Shown here: in pieces, positions 8,760 through 17,102 of the stretch | Layout of the letters: the number at the start of each line of letters is the position of its first letter | How positions within the stretch are numbered: the first letter of the stretch is position 1 | Source: Marinomonas sp. THO17 | GTDB lineage: Bacteria; Pseudomonadota; Gammaproteobacteria; Pseudomonadales; Marinomonadaceae | Length of the DNA: 64,000 bases | Direction: 5' to 3' | Assembly (NCBI RefSeq): GCF_040436405.1 | Contig: NZ_AP031575.1 | Span: forward strand, 2,498,501-2,562,500 | The notes under the pieces: model-generated | The model's database searches: none | What the model saw: the letters and a program-made list of their open reading frames with translations, nothing else | What the model was told of the DNA's origin: nothing | Translations under genes and position numbers: made by a program

Positions 8760-9443
8760 TTAGTCGCTCATGCTGCCCAATTCCAGTAGGGTGGCATTAC
8801 CACCAATCGCAGTAGTGTTGTTGGAAACAGTTCGTTCCGTCACAAAGCGTAATATGTAGTGTGGTTTAGCTATGGTTGACAGTGTTTCGCTATCCGTTTC
8901 AGCAACTAACTGACAAATAAGACCGGATTTTGCCGCGAGCGCTTGATTTAATTGTATGGCTTGGTTTGGCTCACATATTACTGCAACGCCGGCAAGGTCT
9001 TCTGCTTCAATAAGAGAGTCTTTAGCAGATTCTGCCACATTTTGAATGACGCCTTCAGGGACAAAAGGCATGATAAAGTCCATGATTTGCTGACCTTCTG
9101 GACCGACTGTGATCACCGTATTACCTGCGATAAGAGCAGTGAAAATCTGACCAACTAAACCTACTTTGGCCTTGTCTGAGGTAATGTTTGAATAGCATAA
9201 AAAAGTACCGCGCCCTTGGTTTGACAGGGTATTACTTTCACCCGTTGGGCCGGGCATAATACGTTTTTCTGCAATTTCTTTATAGGCATTGTCAATTTGC
9301 CACGACGCCATTTGCTTTTGTTCTGCTGAAAAGGCGTACAAGCTTTGTAACAGCTTTTCCGCACGGCCTTGTACTCCAAGCATGTCCCATTTTTCTAACA
9401 CGGCTTGCGCGACCTGAATTTGAATAGGTTGTACGATTGTCAT
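8760..9443 (-). CDS. Detached PutA C-terminal domain (ALDH-superfamily fold plus conserved C-terminal motif)
   Basis: A 227-residue protein matching the C-terminal extension of long (type B/C) PutA proteins: a truncated aldehyde-dehydrogenase-superfamily fold without catalytic cysteine, ending in RFVTERTVSNNTTAIGGNA plus TLLELG. This corresponds to the SINTAAAGGNASLMTIG-type tail that closes E. coli PutA and in long PutAs seals the substrate-channelling cavity. Here it is a separate gene 15 bp after putA, in the same reading frame, with a strong Shine-Dalgarno sequence AAGGGAGGA overlapping the putA stop. It probably binds PutA in trans to complete the P5C dehydrogenase site. Alone it should have no enzyme activity. 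Confidence 0.8.
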   Translation of the reverse strand: MTIVQPIQIQVAQAVLEKWDMLGVQGRAEKLLQSLYAFSAEQKQMASWQIDNAYKEIAEKRIMPGPTGESNTLSNQGRGTFLCYSNITSDKAKVGLVGQIFTALIAGNTVITVGPEGQQIMDFIMPFVPEGVIQNVAESAKDSLIEAEDLAGVAVICEPNQAIQLNQALAAKSGLICQLVAETDSETLSTIAKPHYILRFVTERTVSNNTTAIGGNATLLELGSMSD

Positions 9444-9458
9444 GTCTCTCTTCCTCCC

Positions 9459-12400
9459 TTATAGGTCTTGTTCTGTCGCGAAACGTTGCAGGTAGTGAGG
9501 TCCGCCTGCTTTAGGTCCAGTACCGGATAAGCCTTGGCCACCAAAAGGTTGCACGCCAACGACGGCCCCAACTTGATCACGATTGATATAAAGGTTACCG
9601 ACACGAGCACGGTTAGCAATACAAGCACAAGTGGTTTCATTACGACTGTGTACACCCATAGTCAGCCCAAAGCCAGAGTGGTTGATGGTATCGATGATTT
9701 TATTTAGATCACGTGCTTTGTAGCGAACCAGGTGCAAAATCGGCCCAAATTTTTCGTCGCTTAACTGATCAATACTATCGATTTCGAATGCAGTAGGGGC
9801 CACAAAGGTGCCTTGGTCGGCGAATTCAGGCAGCTCTGATTGTGCGATCAGTTTACCAAGCTTATTCATGTGCTCGATGTGCTCAAGCAGCATTTGTTGA
9901 GCTTTCTGATCAATCACTGGGCCCACATCGGTACTGTGTAGATAAGGTAAGCCGACGGTTTGCTCTTGCATGGCACCTTTGATCATAGGAATAACGCGAT
10001 CAGCAATGTCTTCTTGTACGAACATGACACGCAATGCTGAACAACGTTGTCCTGCCGAAGCAAAAGCCGAGCGAACGGCATCACGCACCACTTGCTCAGG
10101 TAAAGAAGTGGAGTCAATGATCATGGCATTTTGACCGCCTGTCTCTGCAATCACTGGCACAGGAGAAACATTTCGTGCTGCAAGAGTGCGGTTGATTAAT
10201 TGCGCTGTCCCTGTCGAGCCAGTAAAGGCCAAACCAGCGATGCGAGGGTCGCTGGTCAAAGGAGCGCCCAATTTGGCCCCTTTGCCTGGTAACAAATGTA
10301 ATACGTCACCTGGGACACCCGCTTCATGTAGTAACTCGATTGCGCGCACAGCGATCAGGCTGGTTTGTTCTGACGGTTTAGCAACCACGGTATTGCCTAC
10401 CACCAAAGCGGCAACCACTTGACCGGTGAAGATGGCCAACGGGAAGTTCCACGGACTGATACAGGTAAAGACACCACGACCTTTTAACTGTGCTAATTTT
10501 TCTTGACCTAAAAAATCGGTGTATTTATGCGGTTCAGCAAAGTGACTGCGAGCTTGTTGTGCGTAGTAACGACAGAAGTCGACGGCTTCACGCACTTCAT
10601 CAATGCTGTCTTGAATGGTTTTACCTGCTTCACGGTGACACAAAGCCATTAGTTCAGCGTAATGGGTTTCCATCAGATCGGCCATTTTGTCTAAGCAATC
10701 AGCACGTTCCCCGGCAGGACGTGCAGACCACTCAGGAAAAGCGGCTTGGGCAAGATCAATGGCTTTAGTGACGCTGTCTTGGTCAGCCCAATCGATTTCA
10801 CCCACTGATAAAGAATGATCGTATGGACTCTTAATCTGATGGGTTAAACCCGTAGACAATTTTTCACCGCCGACGATGGGGTAAGCACGCCATTGTTGAT
10901 TTTGTCCCATGAAAGCGTCTATTTTGGCTTTGAAAGGTTGCCATTCGGATTCGATTTCAATATTAGGGCCAAAAGAATTTTTTCGGTCAGTAAACAATTT
11001 ACTTGGCAAATTGATGTGCGGATTAGCCAAAGATTGACGACTTTCCAGCGTGGTTACTGGATGGTGTACTAGGTCTTCAATTGGGTATTTGGCATCGATT
11101 AAACGGTGCACGAAAGAGCTGTTGGCACCATTTTCCAACAGGCGGCGAACCAAGTAAGGTAGTAAGTCTTTGTGGCTACCGACAGGCGCGTAAATACGCA
11201 CGCACAGGTCATTTTCTTTGATCAAATGATTATAAAGAGCATCGCCCATACCGTGTAGACGTTGGAATTCAAACTCGTTATTGGTGGCGCCTAATTGTTT
11301 TGCCAAGCAACTGATGGTCGCTATGGTGTGTGCGTTATGGCTGGCAAACTGTGGGAAGATTTGTGCACGTGTGTGTGGACTCAATAAAAAGTGTGCACAG
11401 GCTAAATAAGACACATCTGTCGCTTCTTTACGGGTGTAAACGGGATAGCCATCTATACCTTTTTGTTGGCACAATTTGATTTCAGAATCCCAATACGCGC
11501 CTTTTACTAGACGTACCGGAATGCGATCTCCTTGTTCTTTGGCAAGGGCAGCAAGCCACGTCAATACAGGTAAAGCGCGTTTTGAATAAGCTTGTACCAC
11601 AAGACCGAATAAGCCCCAGCCTTTAGTCACTTGATCACGATAAAGTTTTTCAAACAGGTGCAAGGACAACTCTAAACGATCTGCTTCTTCGGCATCTATA
11701 GTGATGCCAACCTTTAGAGAGCGCGCTTTCTCAATCAAACCTTTTACGCTGTCAAAAAGCTCGGTCATAACACGTTCTTTATTACCCGCTTCATAACGTG
11801 GATGTAATGCCGACAATTTGATGGAAATAGTCGGTCGATGACCCGTGTTATAGGTATCTTTGCCAACGGACTCTATCGCTTGTTCGTAGGATTTTAGGTA
11901 TTTTGCGGCATCATCAGCTGTCAGAGCGGCTTCGCCCAGCATGTCGAAAGAGTAGGTGTAACCTTTGTCACGATAGCTTTTACCACGTGATAAGGCTTCA
12001 TTAATGTTACGGCCAAGAACGAACTGATGTCCCATGATTTTCATTGCCTGATTCATGGCTTTACGAATCACGGGTTCGGAAACACGGTTTATCATACGGT
12101 TAACTAAGTTGGCTGGGGTGCCATCTTGGCGTTCGTCCATGGTGACTATCTTGCCTGTCAACAATAAACCCCAAGTAGATGCATTCACAAAGAAGGAGTC
12201 TGAATTTTGTGCATGAGAAGCCCAATCCGCCACGCTGAGTCTGTCTTTGATAAAAGCGTCCGCAGTTTCTTTATCTGGCACACGCATTAGGGCTTCAGCT
12301 AGGCACATTAACAAGATGCCTTCTTTCGTATCTAGGCTGTACTCTAGCAATAAGGCATCAATCATAGACATGCTATCGTCGTCTTTACGTACTTCAGCAA

Positions 12401-12581
12401 TTAACTCGGAGGCCGCTTGAGTGTGAATCGCCAACTCAGCTTCCGTTGGTTTGGCTAAAGGCAAAAGCTCTTTCAACCAGCTTTCTTCGTCCGCTTTATA
12501 AAGAGGGGAAATGAGCTGCCATAACTGGTTTAATGGTTGCTCGATGAAGTTGGGTTGTAATACCTCAATCGCTTTAAACAT
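9459..12581 (-). CDS. putA: Bifunctional proline dehydrogenase / P5C dehydrogenase (PutA)
   Basis: Oxidises proline to glutamate in two steps: an FAD-dependent proline dehydrogenase barrel (about residues 60-470; VRLVKGAYWDSEIK, YAPVGSHKDLLPYLVRRLLENG) and an NAD-dependent P5C/glutamate-semialdehyde dehydrogenase (about 560-1030; ISPWNFPLAIFTGQ, Glu813 in VIAETGGQ, catalytic Cys847 in GQRCSALR). At 1040 residues it lacks the N-terminal ribbon-helix-helix DNA-binding domain of E. coli PutA, so it cannot self-repress. It also lacks the C-terminal ALDH-fold domain, which is encoded by the next gene. It is peripheral to the inner membrane, passing electrons to quinone. The AraC gene upstream is the probable regulator. 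Confidence 0.95.
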   Translation of the reverse strand: MFKAIEVLQPNFIEQPLNQLWQLISPLYKADEESWLKELLPLAKPTEAELAIHTQAASELIAEVRKDDDSMSMIDALLLEYSLDTKEGILLMCLAEALMRVPDKETADAFIKDRLSVADWASHAQNSDSFFVNASTWGLLLTGKIVTMDERQDGTPANLVNRMINRVSEPVIRKAMNQAMKIMGHQFVLGRNINEALSRGKSYRDKGYTYSFDMLGEAALTADDAAKYLKSYEQAIESVGKDTYNTGHRPTISIKLSALHPRYEAGNKERVMTELFDSVKGLIEKARSLKVGITIDAEEADRLELSLHLFEKLYRDQVTKGWGLFGLVVQAYSKRALPVLTWLAALAKEQGDRIPVRLVKGAYWDSEIKLCQQKGIDGYPVYTRKEATDVSYLACAHFLLSPHTRAQIFPQFASHNAHTIATISCLAKQLGATNNEFEFQRLHGMGDALYNHLIKENDLCVRIYAPVGSHKDLLPYLVRRLLENGANSSFVHRLIDAKYPIEDLVHHPVTTLESRQSLANPHINLPSKLFTDRKNSFGPNIEIESEWQPFKAKIDAFMGQNQQWRAYPIVGGEKLSTGLTHQIKSPYDHSLSVGEIDWADQDSVTKAIDLAQAAFPEWSARPAGERADCLDKMADLMETHYAELMALCHREAGKTIQDSIDEVREAVDFCRYYAQQARSHFAEPHKYTDFLGQEKLAQLKGRGVFTCISPWNFPLAIFTGQVVAALVVGNTVVAKPSEQTSLIAVRAIELLHEAGVPGDVLHLLPGKGAKLGAPLTSDPRIAGLAFTGSTGTAQLINRTLAARNVSPVPVIAETGGQNAMIIDSTSLPEQVVRDAVRSAFASAGQRCSALRVMFVQEDIADRVIPMIKGAMQEQTVGLPYLHSTDVGPVIDQKAQQMLLEHIEHMNKLGKLIAQSELPEFADQGTFVAPTAFEIDSIDQLSDEKFGPILHLVRYKARDLNKIIDTINHSGFGLTMGVHSRNETTCACIANRARVGNLYINRDQVGAVVGVQPFGGQGLSGTGPKAGGPHYLQRFATEQDL

Positions 12582-12886
12582 GACTGTTTTCTCCCGTGAA
12601 CAGCGAAGATCAAAAGTGTGTTTGACTGCTGTACATTGTTATAGAGCACATGGCACTTGATGAATGAATAGATTTAGTAAAAATCATCAAGCGTATGTCT
12701 GGATAATGGGCACACTTTAGTGACAGAAGGGGGAAACTGTCTTTCGAAAAAGTCGTTTTTTTTTATAAAAAAATCTGGCTCGAGTTAGGAAGTAGAGGAT
12801 TTTGGTGATTTAAGCGGATTTTTTTGCAACATTTTTGAGGGAACCTGCCTGTCACTTATTAAGATTAGTTCAGGATGAGAATTTGT
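12582..12886. other. putA upstream intergenic region
   Basis: About 305 bp between the araC-type gene and putA, both leftward. Reading leftward, CTCTATAACAATG offers a -10 (TATAAC) but there is no good -35, which would fit activator dependence. An inverted repeat lies just upstream. The region is AT-rich with a long T/A tract near 12760. No ORF is credible. Confidence 0.5.
12656..12691. promoter_or_regulatory. Inverted repeat upstream of putA
   Basis: CTTGATGA (12656-12663) and TCATCAAG (12684-12691), 8-bp arms with centres 28 bp apart, lie 75-110 bp upstream of the putA start near the expected -35. A candidate operator for the adjacent AraC regulator or Lrp; unproven. Confidence 0.35.
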
Positions 12887-13663
12887 CTATTTAAGATTGC
12901 CAAATTGCTTCTGGTATCGCAAAGGCGTAATGCCTAAGGTTTGTGAAAACACATTTGTCATTGCACTTTGGCTAGAAAAACCGCACATTTCTGCGACTTG
13001 AATCGGGGGGAATCCTTCGCGTAATAGGGTTTGGGCGCGCTCAATACGTTTACGCATGAGATACTGATGTGGTGTCATGCCGGTACGTTCTTTAAATCTT
13101 TCATGGAACTGACTGACACTTAAAAAGCAGAAATTTGCCAACTGATCTATATGTACTTTGCGCGAAAGGTTCAGCTCGATGAATTGATCAAGTTTATCTA
13201 TGTCCAGTTGATTGCCACGAGTACGTACATCCTTACTGTTGACCTGATGTCGAATGGCACTCAATAAGGTATTGCCGCAGGCACGCGCTAATATTTCATC
13301 ATTTGGATACTGCTGTAACTCACCAGATAAGGCTGAGGCTAAAATTTGCAAGCGTGGACTGAGTTCGAAATAGGCGGCTTGATCGAAAATACGCGAGACA
13401 ATTTCGTATTCTTCATCCGTGATGCTCTTTTGCGGTGGCACAGGTAAATTGACCACCATAATACGGTTTTCACCTAGACCAGCAAAAGCGTGAGTATTTG
13501 CTGAAGGTAAGATGCAACCTTCACCAGAGTGCAGTTCTTTTCCCTTGCCTTGAATATCAAAATCCGTATTGCCATCCAGCACAATGACCAACTGATGGTA
13601 ATCATGATCATGGGCATCTGCCTCGTTGGGCAGACTAAATACATCGGATTCAGACGAAGTCAA
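12887..13663 (-). CDS. AraC-family transcriptional regulator (PruR-like candidate)
   Basis: A 258-residue AraC/XylS regulator: N-terminal cupin-like sensing domain (HDHDYHQLVIVLDG, then GEGCILPSANTHAFAG) and a C-terminal double helix-turn-helix (about residues 155-255; LANFCFLSVSQFHERFKERTGMTPHQYL and VAEMCGFSSQSAMTNVFSQTLGITPLRYQ read in two pieces). It lies directly upstream of putA on the same strand; in pseudomonads the AraC protein PruR activates proline catabolism, so the same job is inferred. The only reachable start is TTG 13663, 4-5 nt after AGGTGA, which would keep expression low. Alternative: control of the qor/dctQM operon. Confidence 0.8.
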   Translation of the reverse strand: MTSSESDVFSLPNEADAHDHDYHQLVIVLDGNTDFDIQGKGKELHSGEGCILPSANTHAFAGLGENRIMVVNLPVPPQKSITDEEYEIVSRIFDQAAYFELSPRLQILASALSGELQQYPNDEILARACGNTLLSAIRHQVNSKDVRTRGNQLDIDKLDQFIELNLSRKVHIDQLANFCFLSVSQFHERFKERTGMTPHQYLMRKRIERAQTLLREGFPPIQVAEMCGFSSQSAMTNVFSQTLGITPLRYQKQFGNLK

Positions 13664-13752
13664 AATTCACCTATTGGGCTATACGTAAAAATAAAGTATA
13701 GCCCTGTTAGTTAGGCTTTAATAGTGGTAGGTTTTTGTTGGGCAAGCTCTCA

Positions 13753-13786
13753 ATTAAAAAGGGCACCCTGATATTGAGTGCCCTTT
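13753..13786 (-). terminator. Intrinsic terminator after the quinone oxidoreductase
   Basis: Leftward hairpin AAAGGGCAC / GTGCCCTTT (9 bp, 11-nt loop) followed by TTTTTAATTG. It ends the dctQ-dctM-qor transcript before the AraC gene. Confidence 0.75.
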
Positions 13787-13806
13787 GTATAAGTTGTAGA
13801 GGGAAG

Positions 13807-14769
13807 TTACGCCTCGACTTGAATCACCAAATTGCCTAAAGCGCCTGACTTTAAAACTGCTTCATGAGCTTGAGGTAAGGCTTCTAAAGGGTAGCTTTGA
13901 CGAATGACGGGTTTTAATACTCCCTTTTCAAACAAAGGCTTGAGGGCTTTCGCTATTAGGGCCAATTCAGCCGGTTTGACATTGGCTAGGGCCACACCCA
14001 TAACAGCGGCATCGCGTGCCATTAAATCTCGTGGGTTAATTTCCACTGTGCCACGGTTACCCACAACAGCAACACGACCGCCAAATGCTAAGGCTTTTAA
14101 GTCTTGATCTAGGTTGTGGTTTGCTAGCATTTCAATAATGACATCAAATCCTGTTTCTAGAGATTGGAATGGCGCTAAATGGCCGTCTTCATTGTGCATG
14201 ATAACGGTTTCAACCCCTTGTTCACGTAATAACTGAGCACCTTCGGTACTGCCTGCACTGGCAACAACGTCCATGCCAGAGGCCAGCGCCAGCTGAATGG
14301 TGGCAACGCCAACGGCACCTGTACCACCATGAATCAGTACTTTATCGCCTGCTTGGGCATTAGCGCGACCAAACAGCGCACGGTGTGCTGTGGTGTAAGG
14401 GATGCCCAAACAGGCGCCTTCAGCAAAACTCAGCGCGTCGGCTAATGGGTAAGTGTGGGTGGTGGCACACACACAATATTCAGCAGATGAGCCCGTTAAG
14501 TTGCGGCTAAAATAAACACGTTGACCAACTTTAAAACCACTTACAGCACTACCGACTTTGACGACCGTGCCGGCACCATCTGAACCTGGTGTGTGTGGAA
14601 AGTTGGCTGTGTAGTTGTTGGTACCTGAGCGAATGTAGGTGTCCACAGGGTTCACACCAGCAGCACCCACTTTCACTAAAATCTGCTCTTCGCTTATTTC
14701 TGGCTGAGCTGCGTCAACCAGAGCCAGTGCACTGGCTGGGCCATAAGCTTGGATTTGCATTGCTTTCAT
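13807..14769 (-). CDS. NADPH:quinone oxidoreductase-type MDR protein
   Basis: A 320-residue zinc-free medium-chain reductase of the quinone oxidoreductase/zeta-crystallin group. It has a GroES-like N-terminal half (GVNPVDTYIRSG, PGSDGAGTVVKVG) and a Rossmann domain with the nucleotide motif HGGTGAVGVATIQLA (about residues 145-160). The cysteine/histidine set of zinc alcohol dehydrogenases is absent. Such enzymes reduce quinones or enones with NADPH. It follows dctM by 11 bp and is the last gene of the dctQ-dctM-qor unit, suggesting it acts on the imported compound or a product, though this is only context. Confidence 0.85.
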   Translation of the reverse strand: MKAMQIQAYGPASALALVDAAQPEISEEQILVKVGAAGVNPVDTYIRSGTNNYTANFPHTPGSDGAGTVVKVGSAVSGFKVGQRVYFSRNLTGSSAEYCVCATTHTYPLADALSFAEGACLGIPYTTAHRALFGRANAQAGDKVLIHGGTGAVGVATIQLALASGMDVVASAGSTEGAQLLREQGVETVIMHNEDGHLAPFQSLETGFDVIIEMLANHNLDQDLKALAFGGRVAVVGNRGTVEINPRDLMARDAAVMGVALANVKPAELALIAKALKPLFEKGVLKPVIRQSYPLEALPQAHEAVLKSGALGNLVIQVEA

Positions 14770-14780
14770 AATAATTATCC

Positions 14781-16169
14781 TCAGTCTGCGTAGACTTGCT
14801 CAGGCAACCAAGTTGCCAGATCAGGCCAGATGGACAGCATTAGTAAGACCACCAGCTGGATGATGATAAAAGGAAAAACCCCTTTATAAATGGATTGGGT
14901 TTTGACCTCTGGTGGCGCAACACCGCGTAAGTAAAATAGTGCAAAACCAAAAGGTGGTGTCAAGAACGAGGTTTGCAGGTTGATGGCCATCATAATACCC
15001 AACCATACAGGATCAAGACCCATTGCCAACAACACAGGGGCAACAATTGGCACCACCACAAAGGTAATCTCAATGAAATCCAGTATGAAACCGAGGAAGA
15101 ACATCAGTAACATCACCACTATCATGGCACCAACCACACCGCCTGGAAGTTGCGAGAAGAAGTCTTCAATCAGTTCCTCACCACCGAATCCACGAAATAC
15201 CAAAGAAAATAATGACGCACCTATTAGGATCATGAACACCATACAGGTTACTTTGGTGGTGGAGTAAACCGCCTCTTTTAATGTTGCAAGATTCAGTTTG
15301 CCGCTTAGCAAAGCCAACAATGCTGCACCTAAAGCACCGACTCCGGCGGCCTCAGTTGGTGTTGCTAAACCTGTTAAGATGGATCCTAGTACAGCAAAGA
15401 TCAGAATCAGCGGTGGCATTAAACCTTTGAATAATTGCAATGCCAATGGCTCGGTCGAGCTGCCGCGTAATTCTTCGCGGGGGACCGCAGGGGCTTTATG
15501 AGGCTGTAGCCAAGCAACTACTACAACATACAATATGTAAAACACCACCAGAATCAAACCTGGAATCAAGGCACCGACAAATAAATCCCCAACCGAAATG
15601 GTTTTAGGGGAGAAAATACCCATTTGTAATTGTGCTTTTTGGAAGGCGTTGGACATGACATCGCCAAGCAATACCAGTGCAATCGATGGTGGAATGATTT
15701 GCCCTAATGTACCTGTCGCACAAATAGTGCCAGTTGCTAAGGCTGGGTCATAACCTCGACGTAGCATAGTTGGCAATGAAATCATCCCCATGGTAACCAC
15801 AGTGGCACCGACAATACCGGTACTGGCGGCCAATAGCATGCCCACTAGAATGACGGAAATTCCCAAACCACCGCGCAGGGTGCCAAACAGCATGGCCATG
15901 GATTCCAATAGCTTCTCTGCTAATTTGGATTTTTCCAGTAGCACCCCCATGAGCACGAAGAGGGGCACGGCAATCAGAGTTTCGTTGCGAACAATACCAA
16001 ATAACCGATTGGGCAAGGCTTCTAGAAAGACACTGTCAAAGGTGCCGAATAGAGAACCAACAGCAGCAAAGATCAGCGCGGTACCACCCAAAGAAAAGGC
16101 GACCGGGTAACCAAAAAGTAAGCAGATACACACGCCTGCAAATAACCATAAAGGTAAAAATTCCACCAT
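14781..16169 (-). CDS. dctM: TRAP transporter large membrane subunit (DctM)
   Basis: The 462-residue, 12-13-helix channel subunit of a TRAP transporter that drives uptake with the sodium gradient. It fits the FcbT3/TakM branch: VPLFVLMGVLLEKSKLAEKLLESM, STGIVGATVVTMGMISLPTML, ATGTLGQIIPPSIALVLLGD and LQTSFLTPPFGFALFYLRGV are characteristic. It starts 3 bp after dctQ and is followed closely by the quinone oxidoreductase. No binding-protein gene is in the operon; the two TakP-like lipoproteins at 6.2-8.7 kb belong to the matching branch and are the best candidates. Confidence 0.93.
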   Translation of the reverse strand: MVEFLPLWLFAGVCICLLFGYPVAFSLGGTALIFAAVGSLFGTFDSVFLEALPNRLFGIVRNETLIAVPLFVLMGVLLEKSKLAEKLLESMAMLFGTLRGGLGISVILVGMLLAASTGIVGATVVTMGMISLPTMLRRGYDPALATGTICATGTLGQIIPPSIALVLLGDVMSNAFQKAQLQMGIFSPKTISVGDLFVGALIPGLILVVFYILYVVVVAWLQPHKAPAVPREELRGSSTEPLALQLFKGLMPPLILIFAVLGSILTGLATPTEAAGVGALGAALLALLSGKLNLATLKEAVYSTTKVTCMVFMILIGASLFSLVFRGFGGEELIEDFFSQLPGGVVGAMIVVMLLMFFLGFILDFIEITFVVVPIVAPVLLAMGLDPVWLGIMMAINLQTSFLTPPFGFALFYLRGVAPPEVKTQSIYKGVFPFIIIQLVVLLMLSIWPDLATWLPEQVYAD

Positions 16170-16172
16170 GAG

Positions 16173-16682
16173 TTAAGCTCCCTTTGTGGCGCGGATTACG
16201 CCTAGATTCTTAAGAATATCTGCGAGGCCTTGAATAATAAGTGTCACCATCATAATTGGAATCAAGGTTTTCAACAGATAAACGAAGGGCAAGCCACCCG
16301 GTTCTTGTGATGTTTCTAATACGCGCCAAGAAGCTCCAACGTATTCTAAGCTTAGATACCCTGTATATAAGGTAAAAGGGAGTAGGAAGAAAAGTCCGCC
16401 AATCAGATTCACCCAGGCTTTTTTAGTCGCACTAAAATCACGATAAAAGACATCCACGCGAACGTGTTCGTCGGCTTTGAATGTGTATGCTGCACCCAGC
16501 ATGAAGACCAAGGCATGAAAATACAGAACGGATTCTTGTAAAGCAATCGAGCCGATACCAAAACCATAGCGTAATAATACGATGAGGCAGGTAAGGAGCA
16601 TCATCAGTAGTGTTAGCCAAGCAACGCATTTCCCTGTGTATTCAGAAATCGCCTCAGCTAAACAAATGAGTTTGTTAAACAT
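16173..16682 (-). CDS. dctQ: TRAP transporter small membrane subunit (DctQ)
   Basis: Four-helix small subunit of the TRAP transporter, partner of DctM, about 169 residues. Hydrophobic segments lie near residues 17-38, 50-70, 90-115 and 130-155. TLLMMLLTCLIVLLRYGFG and ALQESVLYFHALVFMLGAAYT are typical of the FcbT2/TakQ group. I prefer ATG 16682 (MFNKLICLAE) to the longer reading from GTG 16694, because the latter adds only four residues and neither has a clear ribosome-binding site. It is the first gene of the leftward dctQ-dctM-qor unit. Confidence 0.85.
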   Translation of the reverse strand: MFNKLICLAEAISEYTGKCVAWLTLLMMLLTCLIVLLRYGFGIGSIALQESVLYFHALVFMLGAAYTFKADEHVRVDVFYRDFSATKKAWVNLIGGLFFLLPFTLYTGYLSLEYVGASWRVLETSQEPGGLPFVYLLKTLIPIMMVTLIIQGLADILKNLGVIRATKGA

Positions 16683-17000
16683 GAAAGTACCCACAGTTTT
16701 TATTCATTATTGTGTTGGATTTATCCCCACAGAAAAATCCGTCAGTAAGTCTATTGGATAACGTTTCGCTTGAAAACTAAATGGCCAATATAAGCCATTG
16801 GAAAACCAGTATTTCTCAATAAAAATCGGATTTTCGGTTAAACGGGGAAGTTTTTTGTGGTTTTTTCATTTTTTCTTCTATGATTTTTATGACGACTTTT
16901 GTGTGGCGTGATTGCTGACGCGGTTGCTAAAGACATTTTCTGTAGCCCTCAATTCCTTCTAATAAGATGTGGGAAGGTATTTTTTCGGAAATATTTCAAT

Positions 17001-17034
17001 CTTTAACATTTTTGTCATATTCGCCTTTTATAGT
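17001..17034 (+). promoter_or_regulatory. PhoB-dependent promoter of pstS
   Basis: CTTTAAC-ATTT-TTGTCAT (17001-17018) fits the 7-4-7 Pho box layout, and a -10 element TATAGT (17029-17034) begins 10 bp downstream, the usual spacing when PhoB replaces a -35. The same half-sites occur in front of phoB at 38.7 kb. Confidence 0.75.
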
Positions 17035-17052
17035 GAACAACATCGAAAGAGC

Positions 17053-17070
17053 TATGGGCATTTGCCCATA
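17053..17070 (+). promoter_or_regulatory. Hairpin in the pstS leader
   Basis: TATGGGCA / TGCCCATA (8-bp arms, 2-nt centre) between the -10 element and the pstS start. It could stabilise the 5' end of the message or be a protein site; there is no T-run, so it is not a terminator. Confidence 0.4.
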
Positions 17071-17102
17071 AATATTTGATTACAACCACTGAGGTTTATG
17101 TG

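Larger units (their letters stand above)
16683..17102. other. Divergent dctQ / pstS intergenic region
   Basis: About 420 bp. The right part holds the PhoB-type pstS promoter and leader hairpin. The left part should carry the dctQ promoter. A leftward GG-N10-GC pattern near 16795-16810 was checked but does not otherwise resemble a sigma-54 promoter. No credible ORF. Confidence 0.5.

Noticed and set aside
9444-9461. Simple nonsense mutation or sequencing error splitting putA
   Set aside because: The junction contains a near-perfect Shine-Dalgarno sequence and ATG at good spacing, which would be unlikely inside a single coding region.
16795-16810. Sigma-54 promoter for dctQM
   Set aside because: GG-N10-GC spacing occurs but the surrounding bases (TGGTTTTCCAATGGC) do not match the consensus.
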